Origin: an uncultured Lachnospiraceae bacterium
Lineage (GTDB): Bacteria > Bacillota > Clostridia > Lachnospirales > Lachnospiraceae
Direction: 5' to 3'
NCBI GenBank assembly: GCA_910579935.1
Contig: CAJTVQ010000033.1
Location: 1 to 48,278 of the forward strand
DNA length: 48,278 nucleotides
The translations under genes were made by a program, and so were the position numbers. Position 1 is the stretch's first letter; every line of letters starts with the position of its first letter. This document shows, in pieces, positions 24,932-34,218 of the stretch. The notes below the pieces were generated by a model. The model had not been told where the DNA came from. It ran no database searches and worked only from the letters and a program-made list of their open reading frames with translations.

Positions 24932-26749
24932 TTGAGAAAGAAAATGATGATTCTGGCGGGGGCGCTTCTGCTGCTGCTGACGGGCGGTATGGGGATTGCT
25001 TCGAAAATCATGTCTGACCGTAAGCAGGAAGCGGTCGAAGCGGTCTACATGGCAGAGGAAGAGAAACGCAGGGCAAAGGAGCAGGCAGAGGAAGAAGCGG
25101 GGAAAGCGGCTAAGGCAGATCGGGAAAAGGTATACGGATTCGGTCTGGAATCGGGAGAAAGTGTGTTTGAGGCGGTTCGCAACCGTCCGCCGATCGTGGA
25201 ATTGACGGAGGAGAACACGGCGGATTTTGTAACTATCGATTCCTGCCGGATCGATACCCGGAGGAATAAGATTACCGTATCGGCTTCGGCAGAAGGACTT
25301 CCGGCCAGCGACGATAAGCTTTATTATCTGTTTGCCCTGAAACCGTATGAGAAAGAAATTCCGAAAGACCGGCTGCCCTTGAAAGGGATTTTTAAGTCGG
25401 AGCAGACCATGTTTTATATTCCCAGATATTTCGCCGGAGCGGAGAGTGGTGTGCTGTACAAATTCGTAGTGGCGGTGAAAAAAGGGAATGAGTATGTACC
25501 GGTCAGTGTGCCTCATTACATAACCAACCAGGATGAGGCAGCAAAGTATCAGACAGGCGGAGGCAGCGGGGGCGCCAAGAAGGGACTCCTGATCGACCCG
25601 AACAAGCTGCGCACATCGGAACTGGATGATTTGGGTGTGAAGCAGGCGGCCTATAACATTCCGGTGTCTAGAATACTGGGACATTCCACCGACGGAATAC
25701 ACGATACGATTTATTACAAATACAATGGAAAAAGCTATACGTTCAACGGGCAGGTTATGTCGGAATATGATCTGGTATTTGGCATTCTCACGGCAAAGGG
25801 GATAGAGGTGACCGCAATCTTGTTAAATGACGTATCTTATTCTTATCCGCAGCTGCTTCACCCACTGGCGCGGTCCGGAATCGGGAGTGCGCCTTATTAT
25901 GCCTTTAATGCCACGGATGAGGAGGGCTGTGAATATCTGGCGGCGGTGGGTTCTTTTCTGGCAGAGCGGTATTCCGGCAGATCCGGCAGCAGGGGACTGG
26001 TGAGTAACTGGATCATCGGCAATGAGATCAATGCAAGAAAAGAATGGAATTACATGGAGTATGTCAGTCTGGAATCTTATGTGGAGGAATATGCAAGGGC
26101 ATACCGGATGTTCTATAATGCGATCAAAAGCGTGAACGGTTCCAGCCGCGTGTATATTTCCCTGGATCAGCAGTGGAACCGGAATATCAGTGGGAACAGG
26201 AATTATGATACAAAGGATATTCTGGATGAATTCAACCGGCAGATAAAACGGGAAGGAAATATTGACTGGGGGCTGGCCCTGCATCCGTATAATGTGCCTC
26301 TGACCACACCCTATACATGGAATTCCAGCAAATATGTGAAGCAGTCCCTGGATACTTCCATGGTAACCATGGCAAATATTGAAGTGGTTACGAACTATTT
26401 AGAGCAGGAAGAGTTTCTGACGCAGGACGGGGAAGTGCGCTCCGTTTCGCTGAGCGAGCTGGGATATACTTCATCCATGGGAGAGAATGTACAGGCAGCA
26501 GCCATTGCGTATGCCTATAAAAAAGCGGAGGCCAACGAACACATCGATGCGATCCTGTTCTCCAGACAGACGGATGCGCCGGAAGAAATCGCACAGGGGC
26601 TTGCGCTCGGAATCAATCATACGGACGGCTCCCATAAGTATGCGTATCAGGTTTATAAATATATGGATACGAACCAGAGTGACCAGTATACCGGATTTGC
26701 CAAAAATATGATCGGTATTTCCGATTGGTCGCAGATTGTCTCAGAATAA
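24932..26749 (+). CDS. DUF5722 protein, membrane-anchored and probably extracellular
   Basis: A 605-residue protein with an N-terminal signal/anchor (about 3-25), a charged Lys/Glu helix (about 30-65), a beta-rich domain (about 70-200) and a DUF5722 domain (about 210-600). The DUF5722 domain resembles a glycoside hydrolase TIM barrel: SNWIIGNEIN carries a candidate acid/base glutamate, and ALHPYN and SLSELGYTS resemble later strands. Enzymatic activity is not established. The start is taken as TTG 24932, with an ATG at 24944 as alternative; the ribosome site is weak. The stop overlaps the convergent DUF4364 gene by nine bases, with no terminator between them. Confidence 0.8.
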   Translation: MRKKMMILAGALLLLLTGGMGIASKIMSDRKQEAVEAVYMAEEEKRRAKEQAEEEAGKAAKADREKVYGFGLESGESVFEAVRNRPPIVELTEENTADFVTIDSCRIDTRRNKITVSASAEGLPASDDKLYYLFALKPYEKEIPKDRLPLKGIFKSEQTMFYIPRYFAGAESGVLYKFVVAVKKGNEYVPVSVPHYITNQDEAAKYQTGGGSGGAKKGLLIDPNKLRTSELDDLGVKQAAYNIPVSRILGHSTDGIHDTIYYKYNGKSYTFNGQVMSEYDLVFGILTAKGIEVTAILLNDVSYSYPQLLHPLARSGIGSAPYYAFNATDEEGCEYLAAVGSFLAERYSGRSGSRGLVSNWIIGNEINARKEWNYMEYVSLESYVEEYARAYRMFYNAIKSVNGSSRVYISLDQQWNRNISGNRNYDTKDILDEFNRQIKREGNIDWGLALHPYNVPLTTPYTWNSSKYVKQSLDTSMVTMANIEVVTNYLEQEEFLTQDGEVRSVSLSELGYTSSMGENVQAAAIAYAYKKAEANEHIDAILFSRQTDAPEEIAQGLALGINHTDGSHKYAYQVYKYMDTNQSDQYTGFAKNMIGISDWSQIVSE

Positions 26750-27256
26750 TTGTTCTACTAAAAATTGATAGATTGCCTGATTTTTCCGCTGCCAGTTATC
26801 ACAGATAGCTGCAGCGGATTCTTCCGTAGGTACGGAAAGGGTAATATCGACTAAGTTAATATTCTTTTCTCTTGCAATGAGACGGGCCTCGTATTCGCCG
26901 GTAGTGGATTTGTAATAATCGGTGAGTACGGAAGACTCGTTTTTCATTTCCGTCCCGTTTTCTTTAAAAAAATCGCCGATTTCTTCTTTGATCGCATCAC
27001 TGATGCTGTTTTGGAAAAAAGACAGGGTACGGGAACCTTCATCGGTAAGTGTCAGAAGGGTGCGGTTGCCGACGGAGCGGGCCATGATCAGTGAGTCTTC
27101 TTTCAGTTCACTGACGGTCTGCTGAAGGGTGAGGAAATTGGTATATTCTTTTTCCAGAATAAAGCTGCTGATCTGTGCACTGGTCAGGGGAAAAGCTGCT
27201 TTATTCAGCATGTAAAGGATAATCAGTTTATAGAGAGCGATCGGTGTCTGCGACAT
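26741..27256 (-). CDS. DUF4364 family winged-helix-like regulator
   Basis: A 171-residue protein of DUF4364, a clostridial family resembling PadR/MarR winged helices. Residues 1-90 (MSQTPIALYKLIILYML, then the recognition region and a wing with LLTLTDEG) form the presumed DNA-binding part; the rest is a mixed alpha/beta domain. The ATG at 27256 is preceded on its strand by AAAGGAG at good spacing; the longer reading to 27295 lacks one. It overlaps the end of the radical SAM gene by 29 bases, so the two are co-transcribed. Targets are unknown. Confidence 0.85.
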   Translation of the reverse strand: MSQTPIALYKLIILYMLNKAAFPLTSAQISSFILEKEYTNFLTLQQTVSELKEDSLIMARSVGNRTLLTLTDEGSRTLSFFQNSISDAIKEEIGDFFKENGTEMKNESSVLTDYYKSTTGEYEARLIAREKNINLVDITLSVPTEESAAAICDNWQRKNQAIYQFLVEQLF

Positions 27257-28211
27257 AGTGCATATCTCCTTTCCAATATTTTCCCTGATAAGCATCCTGT
27301 ATCTTCATATAATGATGCAGGGCATTCAGGACCTTTTTCTTGTCCCTGCTCCACAGAGGTGCGATCAGAAGCTCTTTAGCGCCGTCTCCGGTGATGCGGT
27401 GCAGGACGATGTCCGGCGGAAGCAGCTCGATGCAGCCTGTTAAAATATCCAGATATTCCTCCATGGCAAGGGTTTTGAACCGCTGTCTTTCATAGTCTGC
27501 GGCCAGGTCAGTCCCCTTCAGTACGTGAAGAAGCTGCAGTTTGACGCCGAACAGGGGGAACCGGCCCAAATATTCCACAGTCTGCAGCATCATGCTTCTG
27601 CTCTCTCCGGGAAGGCCTAAAATTACATGGACGATAACCGGAATGGACAGGGTCTGCAGCGCCTGTACCGCCTGTTCAAAACAGGGAAGGGAGTACCCTC
27701 TCCGGATATAGGCGGCCGTTTTTTCATGAATGGTCTGAAGGCCCAGTTCGATCCACAAAAATTTATCGGGATAGTCCTTCTTCAGCCGGCCAAGCAGCGC
27801 AAGTACCTCATCCGGCAGACAGTCCGGACGGGTAGCAATGGAAATACCTGCAATAAGCGGGTGTTCCAAAGCATCCCGGTAGAGCCGCTCCAAATGTGCC
27901 GCAGGAGCATAGGTACAGGTAAAGGCCTGGAAATAGGCAATGAAACGTTCGTTTTCCGATTCCGATGCGATCACGGATGCCATGGCGGCAGGAGAAACGG
28001 CAAATTCCCCGCTGCCTCCCGCACTGCAGAAAATGCAGCCTCTTGTGCCCAGTGTCCCGTCCCGGTTCGGACAGGTAAAACCGGCATCCAGGGAAATCTT
28101 TTTCATCCGGCATCCGTACCGGTTTTTCAGGAAGGCTTCCAAAGAGTAATAACGTTTACTCCGCCACAGGCCGGAGATGTTTTCTTTCAGGTTCCGTGTC
28201 TGCTTTGTCAT
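27228..28211 (-). CDS. TIGR01212-family radical SAM protein (YhcC-like)
   Basis: A 327-residue radical SAM protein. The cluster cysteines lie in FTCPNRDGTLGTRGCIFC (about 47-64), the long-loop variant of the CxxxCxxC motif typical of TIGR01212/YhcC. A SAM-binding GISIATRPDCL and a VIVHVILGLPGES strand follow. The YhcC/Elp3-like group has no firmly assigned substrate. The start at 28211 lacks a strong ribosome site. The gene lies 20 bases after the malic enzyme stop and overlaps the DUF4364 gene, forming a three-gene minus-strand operon. Confidence 0.9.
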   Translation of the reverse strand: MTKQTRNLKENISGLWRSKRYYSLEAFLKNRYGCRMKKISLDAGFTCPNRDGTLGTRGCIFCSAGGSGEFAVSPAAMASVIASESENERFIAYFQAFTCTYAPAAHLERLYRDALEHPLIAGISIATRPDCLPDEVLALLGRLKKDYPDKFLWIELGLQTIHEKTAAYIRRGYSLPCFEQAVQALQTLSIPVIVHVILGLPGESRSMMLQTVEYLGRFPLFGVKLQLLHVLKGTDLAADYERQRFKTLAMEEYLDILTGCIELLPPDIVLHRITGDGAKELLIAPLWSRDKKKVLNALHHYMKIQDAYQGKYWKGDMHYVADTDRSL

Positions 28212-28231
28212 AAGTCCGACCGTACCGCATA

Positions 28232-29386
28232 TTACCGTACAATATGAGCTTTTACCGCGTCCGCGACCACTTCCGCCACCTTGGGATTAAAAGCTTCTGG
28301 CATGATATTGTTTTCGTTCAGTTCGTCATCCGGTACAAGACCGGCAATGGCATGGGCGGCAGCCAGTTTCATCTCTTCCGTGATCTGCGCGGCACGTCCT
28401 TCCAGCGCGCCTTTAAAAATACCAGGAAATGCCACGACGTTGTTGACCTGGTTCGGGAAATCGCTGCGTCCCGTACCTACTACCCTTGCTCCTGCTTCCT
28501 TTGCAAGATCAGGCATGATTTCCGGTACCGGATTTGCCATGGCGAAGAGAATGGCATCCTTGTTCATGGCAGCCACCATTTCTTTGGTGACGATGCCCGG
28601 TGCGGATACGCCGACGAAAATATCCGCGCCCCTGAGAGCGTCTGCAAGGGATCCGGTTTCATGATCCTGGTTTGTGACCTGCGCCATTTTTTCCTGCATC
28701 CAGTTCAGACCTTCCGTTTGTGTAGAGATAATTCCCACTTTATCACACATAATGATATTGGGAAAACCGTAGGTGAGCAGCAGCTTCGTAATCGCAACTC
28801 CGGCGCTTCCGGCTCCGTTGACCACTACTTTACATTCCTCTTTTTTCTTTCCCGTCACTTTCAGCGCATTCATAATACCGGCAAGAACCACGATAGCCGT
28901 CCCATGCTGGTCGTCATGAAAGACCGGAATATCAAGAATTTCTTTCAGTCTTTCTTCTATTTCAAAGCAGCGGGGAGCGCTGATGTCCTCCAGATTGATT
29001 CCTCCAAAGCCCGGCGCCAGATAAGTGACCGCCTTAATGATTTCTTCCGTATCCTGTGTATCCAGACAGATCGGAACCGCATTAACCCCGCCGAATTCCT
29101 TGAACAATACGGCCTTCCCTTCCATAACCGGCATAGCCGCATAGGGGCCGATATTCCCAAGGCCCAGAACAGCGCTTCCGTCCGACACTACGGCTACCGT
29201 ATTGGCTTTCATTGTATAGGTATAAGCGGCTTCTTTATCCTCTGCAATCACTTTACATGGTTCCGCCACTCCGGGCGTATAGGCATAAGACAGGTCCTCC
29301 CTGGATTTTACGGGTGTCTTTGATACCGTTTCAAGTTTTCCGTTCCACTGTTTATGAAGTTCCAACGCTTTTTCGTTCGTAGTCAT
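28232..29386 (-). CDS. Malic enzyme, NAD(P)-dependent short form
   Basis: Oxidative decarboxylation of malate to pyruvate with NAD(P) reduction. 384 residues from the ATG at 29386 (MTTNEKALELHKQWNGK), which has GAGGG just upstream; a reading to 29467 adds residues unlike the family and runs into an inverted repeat. The N-terminal catalytic domain contains SYAYTPGVAEPC, DGSAVLGLGNIGP and HDDQHGTAIV; the NAD(P)-binding domain contains VVNGAGSAGVAI and MANPVPEIMP. The phosphotransacetylase tail of MaeB-type enzymes is absent. Coenzyme preference cannot be read with confidence. First gene of a minus-strand operon with the radical SAM and DUF4364 genes. Confidence 0.92.
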   Translation of the reverse strand: MTTNEKALELHKQWNGKLETVSKTPVKSREDLSYAYTPGVAEPCKVIAEDKEAAYTYTMKANTVAVVSDGSAVLGLGNIGPYAAMPVMEGKAVLFKEFGGVNAVPICLDTQDTEEIIKAVTYLAPGFGGINLEDISAPRCFEIEERLKEILDIPVFHDDQHGTAIVVLAGIMNALKVTGKKKEECKVVVNGAGSAGVAITKLLLTYGFPNIIMCDKVGIISTQTEGLNWMQEKMAQVTNQDHETGSLADALRGADIFVGVSAPGIVTKEMVAAMNKDAILFAMANPVPEIMPDLAKEAGARVVGTGRSDFPNQVNNVVAFPGIFKGALEGRAAQITEEMKLAAAHAIAGLVPDDELNENNIMPEAFNPKVAEVVADAVKAHIVR

Positions 29387-29453
29387 AGTTTCCCTCGTTT
29401 CTGCGCTGCTTTTTGTGGGCTTTAAGGTTGCGGGAGCAGCGCGGACACAAACC

Positions 29454-29514
29454 TTAGGAACTGTCACAAAATAACCTACGCAAGATGCACAAGTTATTTT
29501 ATGACAGTTCCTTA
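29454..29514. repeat. Short MITE-like palindrome
   Basis: TTA, then 19 bases (29457-29475) that pair with 29493-29511 with one mismatch, a 17-base centre, then TTA. The outer GGAACTGT matches the ends of the element at 36241-36401, so it looks like a minimal member of the same family. It would fold into a long hairpin in RNA and lies between the malic enzyme promoter region and the next gene. Confidence 0.75.
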
Positions 29515-29763
29515 CTATTACAGACTGATTTTTTACATGAGAATCCTGCCGTTTGGCATATTTATTATCATATAATATTTGGGCGGGGTCTGCAATGTTT
29601 TTTTTGCGGGGAGAGTCATGTTTTCTGATATTTGGATTGGAAAATGGAGTTGCAGTTTAGGGAATTGAAAAGCCTTTATTCCATAAGCCGGCTCGCAAAA
29701 AGCGACGGGTATTACTTTATGGAAAATCCAAAAGAAGCTTTGCATAATCCGATTTTTAAAAAG

Positions 29764-30059
29764 GATGCTAAATCCGGTACTGCCAGTTGTGACCGGCATT
29801 ATCCTTGCGGCGCTGTTTCAGTCAATACTGTTTGGCATCGGTGCTCTTATATGTTATTTTAGTCCTGCTGTATATAAGGAAACACAGAATGGAAACGGAA
29901 CATACTGAGGCTGAATCGGAAGTTGGAAGCGACAAAGACGCTTTAAAATCTGGTGAACGGGGAAAGGTTTTCTTTTGCCGTGCGTGTGGCAGTCAATTGC
30001 AGGAGAACGCATCATTTTGTCAAAAGTGCGGTAAGAAAATATATTTCGAAAAAGAATGA
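29764..30059 (+). pseudogene. Frameshifted small membrane zinc-ribbon protein
   Basis: From an ATG at 29764 the frame gives a hydrophobic helix (VLPVVTGIILAALF); a second frame from about 29840 continues with another helix (LLYVILVLLYIRK), an acidic linker and a zinc ribbon FFCRACGSQLQENASFCQKC ending at 30059. The two frames together would make one small membrane-anchored zinc-ribbon protein, so a frameshift near 29830-29850 is likely. There is no good ribosome site for the second frame alone. A third frame from 29632 gives an unrecognised peptide. The call is tentative; a genuine short gene in either frame cannot be excluded. Confidence 0.4.
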
Positions 30060-30144
30060 TGCTGATACCAGTGGAACAATAAATGAAAATTGGAGTTATC
30101 CGACTGTCAAAGTAGCGCAATCCTGCAGCGGCAGAAAAAAACAC

Positions 30145-30173
30145 TTCCTATTTCAGGAAACTTGTTGTATAAT
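30145..30173 (+). promoter_or_regulatory. Candidate promoter of rho
   Basis: A consensus -10 TATAAT (30168-30173) with a weak -35 TTCCTA (30145-30150) at 17-base spacing. A small inverted repeat TTCCT/AGGAA (30145-30159) overlaps the -35. It leaves a leader of over 100 bases before rho, long enough for autoregulation. Confidence 0.4.
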
Positions 30174-30292
30174 ATAGACTATATGATAATGTTTAAATGC
30201 AATTCCATTTACATATCGACTTAAAATCCCAGAGATGAAGGAACCAGATATTCGTTATACCTATATAGAACAAAAGGAAGTTGGAGGAATTT

Positions 30293-31702
30293 ATGAGAGA
30301 AAAGTATGAATCGCTGGCGCTTGTTAATTTAAAGGAAATTGCCAAGGCAAGAGGCATCAAAGGGGCTTCCGCGATGAAGAAAGCAGATTTGGTGGAGGCA
30401 ATGCTGTTAGAAGATGAACGGGAGAAAGAGAGAGAAAAAGAGAAGGAAGAAGTAAAGGAGCCGGAACAGAAGGAACGGGATAATGCAGCGGGAAAAAAGA
30501 TAAGCATGGCGAGAAAGCCGGCGGACAAGCGTGGTGAGAATAATGCGGATGAGGAAAAGTTTCCGTCCGATCTGGACAGCGGTATTACGGCTCATGGTAT
30601 TTTGGAAGTTATGCCGGATGGGTTTGGCTTTATCCGCAGTGAGAACTATCTTCCGGGTGAGAATGATGTGTATGTGGCGCCCAGCCAGATTCGCCGTTTT
30701 AATTTAAAGACAGGGGATATTCTGGAGGGAAATACGAGGATTAAGACACAGAACGAGAAGTTCAGTGCCTTATTATATGTGAAGACTATCAACGGCTATA
30801 CGCCTGATGTGGCGGCGCGCCGCTGCAATTTCGAAGATATGACGCCTATTTTCCCGAATGAAAGGCTGAAACTGGAAATACCCGGGGCATCTGTATCCAT
30901 GCGCATTATGGATTTGATGAGTCCGGTGGGGAAAGGGCAGAGGGGGATGATCGTCTCCCCTCCGAAGGCAGGTAAGACAACTTTGTTAAAAGAAGTAGCG
31001 AAGTCCGTCAAACGGAATTCACCCGGCGTGCATCTCATCATTCTGTTAATTGATGAGCGGCCGGAAGAGGTTACGGATATTAAGGAGGCCATTGAGGGGC
31101 CGAATGTGGAAGTGATCTATTCCACGTTCGATGAACTGCCGGAACATCATAAAAGAGTATCGGAGATGGTAATTGAAAGGGCGAAGCGTCTGGTGGAACA
31201 TAAGAAGGATGTCATGATCTTGTTAGACAGTATTACCCGTCTGACAAGGGCATATAACCTGACGGTTCCGCCCAGCGGCAGGACGCTTTCCGGCGGTTTG
31301 GATCCGGCGGCGCTGCATATGCCGAAGCGGTTTTTTGGTGCGGCGAGGAATATGCGCGGCGGCGGAAGTATGACGATTTTGGCAACGGCAATGGTGGGAA
31401 CCGGAAGCAAGATGGATGATGTGGTGTATGAAGAGTTTAAAGGAACGGGTAATATGGAAATGGTTTTGGACCGTAAATTATCGGAGAAGAGAATGTTCCC
31501 TGCCATTGATATCCCGAAATCCAGTACGAGGCGCGAAGACCTGCTGTTGTCAGGGGAAGAGCAGGAGGCCATGAATATTATGCGTAAGGCGCTTAACAGC
31601 CTGAAACCGGAAGAGGCGGTGGAAAAGATTTTGGATATATTCTCTAAAACGCGTAATAATGAGGAATTTGTACAAATGGTTAAAAAAATTAAATTTTTCT
31701 GA
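30293..31702 (+). CDS. rho: Transcription termination factor Rho
   Basis: Hexameric RNA-dependent ATPase/helicase that terminates transcription. 469 residues from the ATG at 30293, which follows GGAGGAA; a TTG at 30281 lies before that site and is unlikely. It has an N-terminal Rho_N/SAP-like domain (about 1-40), a lysine/glutamate-rich insertion (about 40-100) frequent in clostridial Rho, the cold-shock-like RNA-binding domain (EVMPDGFGFIRSENY), then the RecA-like motor with Walker A PPKAGKTT (223-230), LIDERPEEV and the Q-loop/R-loop regions. A strong hairpin follows the stop. Confidence 0.96.
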   Translation: MREKYESLALVNLKEIAKARGIKGASAMKKADLVEAMLLEDEREKEREKEKEEVKEPEQKERDNAAGKKISMARKPADKRGENNADEEKFPSDLDSGITAHGILEVMPDGFGFIRSENYLPGENDVYVAPSQIRRFNLKTGDILEGNTRIKTQNEKFSALLYVKTINGYTPDVAARRCNFEDMTPIFPNERLKLEIPGASVSMRIMDLMSPVGKGQRGMIVSPPKAGKTTLLKEVAKSVKRNSPGVHLIILLIDERPEEVTDIKEAIEGPNVEVIYSTFDELPEHHKRVSEMVIERAKRLVEHKKDVMILLDSITRLTRAYNLTVPPSGRTLSGGLDPAALHMPKRFFGAARNMRGGGSMTILATAMVGTGSKMDDVVYEEFKGTGNMEMVLDRKLSEKRMFPAIDIPKSSTRREDLLLSGEEQEAMNIMRKALNSLKPEEAVEKILDIFSKTRNNEEFVQMVKKIKFF

Positions 31703-31713
31703 AAACTAACTTC

Positions 31714-31754
31714 TTCCAAAAATCTGATTTTTTGAAAATCAGGATTTTTTGGAA
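31714..31754 (+). terminator. Hairpin after rho
   Basis: An inner stem CTGATTTT (31724-31731) / AAAATCAG (31735-31742) with a three-base loop is extended by TTCCAAAAAT (31714-31723) pairing with 31744-31754, with one bulged T. The AT-rich stem lacks a clean T-run afterwards, so termination efficiency is uncertain. Confidence 0.55.
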
Positions 31755-31922
31755 ATCAAGTTTTAAAAGTACTTGCATAAAGGAAGAAGCTGTGATACAA
31801 TGAAAAAGCTGTTTGGTTAGAAACGGGCAGTGAGCCGTTATGGAATCAGGAAACAGGCGGCGGACGGCAGTAAAGCGGAATAGCATTCAGAAATACTAAT
31901 TCATTATAGAGAGGTGAAAAAG

Positions 31923-32123
31923 ATGAAAGAAGGAATACATCCTGAGTACCATCAGGCAACTGTAACTTGCAACTGCGGAAACACATTTGTAACCGGTTCC
32001 ACAAAACCGGAAATCCACGTTGAAGTTTGTTCCAAGTGTCATTCGTTCTACACAGGCCAGCAGAAAACGGCAAGGGCTGACGGACGTATTGATAAGTTCA
32101 ACAAGAAATATGGTGTTAAGTAA
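31923..32123 (+). CDS. rpmE: Ribosomal protein bL31, zinc-binding type
   Basis: A 66-residue bL31 of the large ribosomal subunit. The four zinc ligands of the C+ form are present (CNCGNTF and CSKCHSFY), and the family end FYTGQQK...GRIDKFNKKYG is intact. The ATG at 31923 follows GAGAGGTG; a GTG at 31914 inside that site is less likely. The presence of the zinc form suggests that a zinc-free paralogue, if any, is elsewhere. It has its own downstream terminator before DUF1385. Confidence 0.95.
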   Translation: MKEGIHPEYHQATVTCNCGNTFVTGSTKPEIHVEVCSKCHSFYTGQQKTARADGRIDKFNKKYGVK

Positions 32124-32151
32124 ATTTGTTGCAAATAAGTTTACATTTAAA

Positions 32152-32186
32152 AAGGTTGAGGTGCTGCTATCTCAACCTTATTTAAA
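32152..32186 (+). terminator. Intrinsic terminator after rpmE
   Basis: A perfect 9-bp stem AAGGTTGAG (32152-32160) / CTCAACCTT (32171-32179) with a 10-base loop, followed by ATTTAAAT. It sits between the rpmE stop and the DUF1385 start. Confidence 0.75.
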
Positions 32187-32206
32187 TATGTGAGGAACGG
32201 AATATT

Positions 32207-33313
32207 ATGAAGAAAAACAAAGGCAATCGTTACTCCGGCATTGGCGGTCAGGCAGTGCTGGAAGGTGTCATGATGAAAAACAAGGATAAATATGCGGTAG
32301 CGGTGCGTAAGCCAAACGGGGAAATTGATGTGGAGGTGGATGTTTACCGTGGCATCATGCAGGGCAGCGTACTGAAAAAGATTCCGTTTATCCGCGGGGT
32401 TTTTAATTTCCTTGATTCTATGGTGCTGGGGATGAAGACGCTGAATCATTCCGTATCTTTTTATGAAGATGAGGAGGCAAAGGAAACGGCGGCGGACAAG
32501 GTGATGGGCAGGCTGTTTAAGGAAAAGGCGGAGAGTGTCATGCTGGGGATCGTTACCGCTTTTTCCATCGTAATTGCCGTGGCTGTTTTTATGGTACTGC
32601 CTTATTATGTCACCTCCTTATTCGAAGAGTATATACGGAACGTATCCGTCATGGCGGTGATCGAAGGGGGAATCCGCATCCTGATCTTCGTCGGATATAT
32701 CGTGGCGATCACGATGATGAAGGATATCAAACGCCTTTATCAGTACCATGGTGCGGAACATAAATGCATTAACTGTATTGAGAAAGGACGTCCGCTGACC
32801 GTCCACAATGCGATGCGCAGTTCCAGGCTGCATAAAAGATGCGGAACGAGTTTTATGTTTTTTGTGGTGTTTGTCAGCATCATTGTTTTCTTTTTTATCC
32901 GCGTAGAGCAGCCGTTTTTTAGGATTTTGCTGAGGATTGCGCTGATTCCGGTCATTGCAGGGATTTCTTATGAGATTATCCGGCTGGCGGGGCGGAGCAA
33001 CAACATTTTTGTGCGTATTCTGTCGGCGCCGGGGATGTGTCTGCAGAGACTGACTACGAAGGAACCGGACAGGGAAATGATTCAGGTGGCAATCGCATCG
33101 GTAGAGGCGGTGTTTGACTGGAAGGCATATCTGAAGGAAACGTTCGGATATGAGATAGATGATTCCTGGCTGGTGGACGAGCCGGCGGAAGAAGTGGAAG
33201 ACGGAGAAGAAGGTTCGGGGGATATGGAAGAAGAGGAAGGTTCAGAGTATTTAGAGGAAACGGAAGAGGCGGAAAGTTCCGAAGAGGCCGGGGAACCGGA
33301 AGAAGAAATATAA
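32207..33313 (+). CDS. DUF1385 membrane protein (YqhQ-like)
   Basis: A 368-residue integral membrane protein of DUF1385, of unknown function. The family signature is clear: GIGGQAVLEGVMMK near the start, then KIPFIRGVF and the conserved RYHGAEHKCINC-type segment (here QYHGAEHKCINCIE). About four to five membrane spans lie between 115 and 265. The C-terminal 60 residues are extremely rich in glutamate and serine and look disordered. The gene precedes prmC by 16 bases, a linkage seen widely in Firmicutes. The ATG at 32207 follows GAGGAACGGA. Confidence 0.9.
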   Translation: MKKNKGNRYSGIGGQAVLEGVMMKNKDKYAVAVRKPNGEIDVEVDVYRGIMQGSVLKKIPFIRGVFNFLDSMVLGMKTLNHSVSFYEDEEAKETAADKVMGRLFKEKAESVMLGIVTAFSIVIAVAVFMVLPYYVTSLFEEYIRNVSVMAVIEGGIRILIFVGYIVAITMMKDIKRLYQYHGAEHKCINCIEKGRPLTVHNAMRSSRLHKRCGTSFMFFVVFVSIIVFFFIRVEQPFFRILLRIALIPVIAGISYEIIRLAGRSNNIFVRILSAPGMCLQRLTTKEPDREMIQVAIASVEAVFDWKAYLKETFGYEIDDSWLVDEPAEEVEDGEEGSGDMEEEEGSEYLEETEEAESSEEAGEPEEEI

Positions 33314-33329
33314 AAGAGAGAAAAGCGGC

Positions 33330-34175
33330 ATGAAGTATAAGGAAATATATGATCACGGTGTCCGAGAACTGACGGAAGCCGGAATCGAAGAGGCAGCATT
33401 GGATGCCAGACTGCTGCTGGAATATATCTGCCATACGGACCGGAATGCCCTTCTGGTCCATGGGGAGCGGGAAGTGGAAGAAGATGAGCGCAGTCGTTAT
33501 TTTAAGGAGATTGCGAGACGGAAAAGCCATGTGCCGCTGCAGTATATTACCGGAGAGCAGGATTTTATGGGACTTACGTTTGAAGTGAATGAGCATGTGC
33601 TGATTCCGAGACAGGATACGGAAATATTGGTGGAAGAAGTCATGCGCTATCTGCATGACGGAATGGATGTGCTGGATATGTGTACGGGTTCCGGCTGCAT
33701 CCTGCTCAGTCTGCTGCACTATTCCAACAGGTGCAGAGGAGTGGGGGTGGATATTTCGGAAAAGGCCCTTGCAGTGGCAGAGCGGAACGGAATCCGGCTT
33801 CAGAAGGAAGAAACGCGGCAGTATCAGTTTCTGCAGAGTGATCTGTTTAAAAAAGTGGAAGGATATTTTGATATCATAGTTTCGAATCCTCCGTATATAC
33901 CCAGCGGGGTAATCCCGGAACTGATGGAGGAAGTAAGAGACTATGAGCCGCTGGCGGCTTTGGACGGAAAAACAGACGGACTGTTTTTTTACCGGAAGAT
34001 TGCTTCGCAGGCGGGCTGTTATCTGCGCGGAGGCGGTTATCTCTTTTTCGAGATCGGCTGTGAGCAGGCGGAAGCGGTGAAGAATATTATGACAGAAGAA
34101 GGCTATCGGGATGTGGTGACCGTCAGGGATTTTGCGGGGCTGGACCGGGTAGTTTACGGATGGAAACAGGGATAA
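33330..34175 (+). CDS. prmC: Release factor glutamine methyltransferase PrmC
   Basis: Methylates the glutamine of the GGQ motif in release factors RF1 and RF2 using S-adenosylmethionine. 281 residues: an N-terminal helical domain (about 1-75) that grips the release factor and a Rossmann-type methyltransferase with DMCTGSGCILLSL (SAM loop) and the active-site SNPPYIP. Its substrate prfA follows 43 bases later, the usual arrangement. The ATG at 33330 has only AGAAAAG upstream, so translation may depend on the DUF1385 gene 16 bases away. Confidence 0.95.
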   Translation: MKYKEIYDHGVRELTEAGIEEAALDARLLLEYICHTDRNALLVHGEREVEEDERSRYFKEIARRKSHVPLQYITGEQDFMGLTFEVNEHVLIPRQDTEILVEEVMRYLHDGMDVLDMCTGSGCILLSLLHYSNRCRGVGVDISEKALAVAERNGIRLQKEETRQYQFLQSDLFKKVEGYFDIIVSNPPYIPSGVIPELMEEVRDYEPLAALDGKTDGLFFYRKIASQAGCYLRGGGYLFFEIGCEQAEAVKNIMTEEGYRDVVTVRDFAGLDRVVYGWKQG

Positions 34176-34218
34176 AGCAATAAGAGAAGCCTGTTTTTTA
34201 GGGCGGAAAGGGAGAGAG

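Noticed and set aside
28244..29323. A 359-codon open frame on the plus strand
   Set aside because: Antisense to the clear malic enzyme gene; composition-driven shadow without family features.
29632..29862. A 76-codon frame before the zinc-ribbon remnant
   Set aside because: No family resemblance, TTG start without ribosome site, and it overlaps the better-supported frames.
30145..30159. Small inverted repeat TTCCT/AGGAA as a regulator site for rho
   Set aside because: Five-base arms are too short to separate from chance; kept only as a remark in the promoter entry.
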